From Limimaricola sp. G21655-S1 (GTDB lineage Bacteria > Pseudomonadota > Alphaproteobacteria > Rhodobacterales > Rhodobacteraceae): a stretch of 64,000 nt of DNA. Each line of letters opens with the position of its first letter. Position 1 is the stretch's first letter. Location of the stretch: assembly GCF_027213785.1 (NCBI RefSeq), contig NZ_JAPWGO010000007.1:1-64000 (forward strand), written 5' to 3'. The notes below the pieces were generated by a model, which was given only the letters and a program-made list of their open reading frames with translations, searched no databases and was not told the DNA's origin. The position numbers and the translations under genes are program-made. Of this stretch, positions 62,897 to 64,000 are shown one piece after another.

Positions 62897-64000
62897 TCAA
62901 AGCGGGAAGAACAGCGGAATCACCAGCGAGGCGGTCAGCGCGGTCAGCACGTTGAGCGGCACACCGATCTTCAGGAAGTCGGAGAACTTGTAGCCCCCCG
63001 GCCCATAGACCAGCGTGTTGGTCTGATAGCCGATCGGCGTCGCGAAAGCGGCCGAGGCGCCGAACATCACCGCCACGATCAACGGCCGCGGATCGACACC
63101 CAGCGCCTGCGCCAGGCCGATCGCCACCGGCGTCAGGATCACTGCCACAGCGTTGTTCGACACGATCTCGGTCAGCACGGAGGCCAGCAGATAGACCACC
63201 AGCACCAGCGCCCAGCTCGGCAGGTGCATCAGACCGGGTGTCAGCCACTCGACCAGCAGCGATACCGCGCCGGAGTGATCGAGCCCCGCCCCCACCGCCA
63301 GCATCCCGAAGATCAGCGCCAGCAAGCGCCCGTCGATGAAGCCGAACGCCTCGTCGGCGTCGATGCAGCGTGTCAGCAGCACCACCGCCACGCCGATGAA
63401 GCTCATCACCGCGATGTTGGCGACACCGATTGCCGAGAGGCCGACGATGGCAAAGAGCACGGCGAGCACGATCGGCGCATGGCTGCGGCGATAGGCACGC
63501 TCGGTCGGCTGGGCGACGTTGACGAGGTTCATGTCGGTGGCAAGCCGTTGGATGTCGGCCATCGCACCTTCGAGCAGCAGCGTGTCACCGACCCTCACCA
63601 CCAGATCGTCGATCTGGCGACCGATGTTCTTGTCGCGGCGATGGACCGCAAGGGTATAGACGCCGTAGCGGCGGCGCAGGCGCAGATCGCCGAGCTTGCG
63701 GCCCACCATGCGGCAGTCGGGCGTGATCAGCACCTCGACCGTGGTGGTTTCCACCGCCGACACCTGATCGACGCGGCGCAGGCTCTTGTTGGCCTGAAGG
63801 GACAGAAGTTCGGTCATCGCGGTTCGCAGCACCACCCGGTCGCCGACCTCGAGCGTGACACCGGTGAGGTTGCGCCGGAGCGAGGCGTCGCCGCGCACCA
63901 CGTCGATCAGCCGCACGCCTTCGCGCTTGAACAGCTGCACGTCGGTGACCTCGCGGCCGATCAGGTTGCTGTCGGGCGGAATCACCGCCTCGGTGAAGAA
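62897..64000 (-). CDS. SLC13-type permease with RCK-C (TrkA-C) domains, C-terminal part
   Basis: The visible 367 residues lack the N-terminus, which lies beyond the right edge; the frame is open to 64000 (FFTEAVIPPDSNLIGREV). Two TrkA-C/RCK-C domains are seen: SNLIGREVTDVQLFKREGVRLIDVVRGD..GDRVVLRT, then CRMVGRKLGDLRLRRRYGVYTLAVHRRDKN..GDTLLLEG. At least six membrane helices follow, with the permease motif LTEIVSNNAVAVILTPVAIGLA. The layout matches the SLC13 (divalent anion:Na+) / CitT-like permeases whose RCK domains interrupt the transmembrane core. Substrates may be sulfate or dicarboxylates. Confidence 0.85.
   Translation of the reverse strand, partial: FFTEAVIPPDSNLIGREVTDVQLFKREGVRLIDVVRGDASLRRNLTGVTLEVGDRVVLRTAMTELLSLQANKSLRRVDQVSAVETTTVEVLITPDCRMVGRKLGDLRLRRRYGVYTLAVHRRDKNIGRQIDDLVVRVGDTLLLEGAMADIQRLATDMNLVNVAQPTERAYRRSHAPIVLAVLFAIVGLSAIGVANIAVMSFIGVAVVLLTRCIDADEAFGFIDGRLLALIFGMLAVGAGLDHSGAVSLLVEWLTPGLMHLPSWALVLVVYLLASVLTEIVSNNAVAVILTPVAIGLAQALGVDPRPLIVAVMFGASAAFATPIGYQTNTLVYGPGGYKFSDFLKIGVPLNVLTALTASLVIPLFFPL

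Overview
This is high-GC chromosomal DNA from an alphaproteobacterium, almost certainly order Rhodobacterales (Rhodobacter/roseobacter group). The reasons are a murC-DUF2484-murB arrangement inside a complete dcw cluster, a LexA-boxed imuA-imuB-dnaE2 mutagenesis cassette, aerobic cobaltochelatase genes cobS/cobT, and a DUF1127 gene followed by CCUCCUCCC-loop hairpins as in the CcaF1-CcsR locus of Rhodobacter sphaeroides. I cannot name genus or species. No tRNA, rRNA, CRISPR array, transposase or phage gene was seen.

Layout, left part (1-33 kb). The window opens with the first codons of pntA (minus), then a small membrane methyltransferase divergent from kynureninase (kynU) and a MauG-type di-haem protein. 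Next is the SOS mutagenesis operon imuA-imuB-dnaE2, with a perfect GAAC-N7-GAAC LexA box on its promoter. Central metabolism and housekeeping genes follow: a class I glutamine amidotransferase, glcB-glcG, pepN, a PfpI protein, an acyltransferase, two tandem transglycosylase-like genes, gatB and a J-domain protein. An ECF sigma/anti-sigma pair is followed by cobS, a racemase-like gene, cobT, an aminopeptidase P gene and a DUF427 gene. A ClC transporter and a LuxR-type regulator fused to a degenerate alpha/beta-hydrolase domain complete this part.

Middle part (33.7-58.3 kb, all minus strand except one gene). In transcription order this is mraZ-rsmH-ftsL-ftsI-murE-murF-mraY-(99-aa membrane protein)-murD // ftsW-murG-murC-DUF2484-murB-ddl-ftsQ-ftsA-ftsZ, then lpxC, bamD and recN. 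Many junctions are 4-nt ATGA overlaps, so this is a tightly coupled peptidoglycan-synthesis and division cluster. It is interrupted once, by a YhiN-type flavoprotein gene on the opposite strand between murD and ftsW. An AT-richer small membrane gene sits between mraY and murD. The 0.66-kb region upstream of mraZ holds TGGGN repeats with 10-nt spacing, a consensus DnaA box and AT-rich 13-nt repeats.

Right part (59-64 kb). An Mrp/ApbC Fe-S carrier gene is followed by the most striking element: a DUF1127 gene and, 15 nt downstream, an array of about 17 stem-loops over roughly 745 nt. Nearly every 12-nt loop reads as a CCTCCTCCC-type, anti-Shine-Dalgarno-like sequence. It includes a 126-bp near-perfect repeat and ends in a terminator that itself carries the loop motif. 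This looks like a greatly expanded CcsR ('cuckoo RNA') locus. The window ends with a LysE-type exporter, a YebC-family regulator and a truncated SLC13-type permease.
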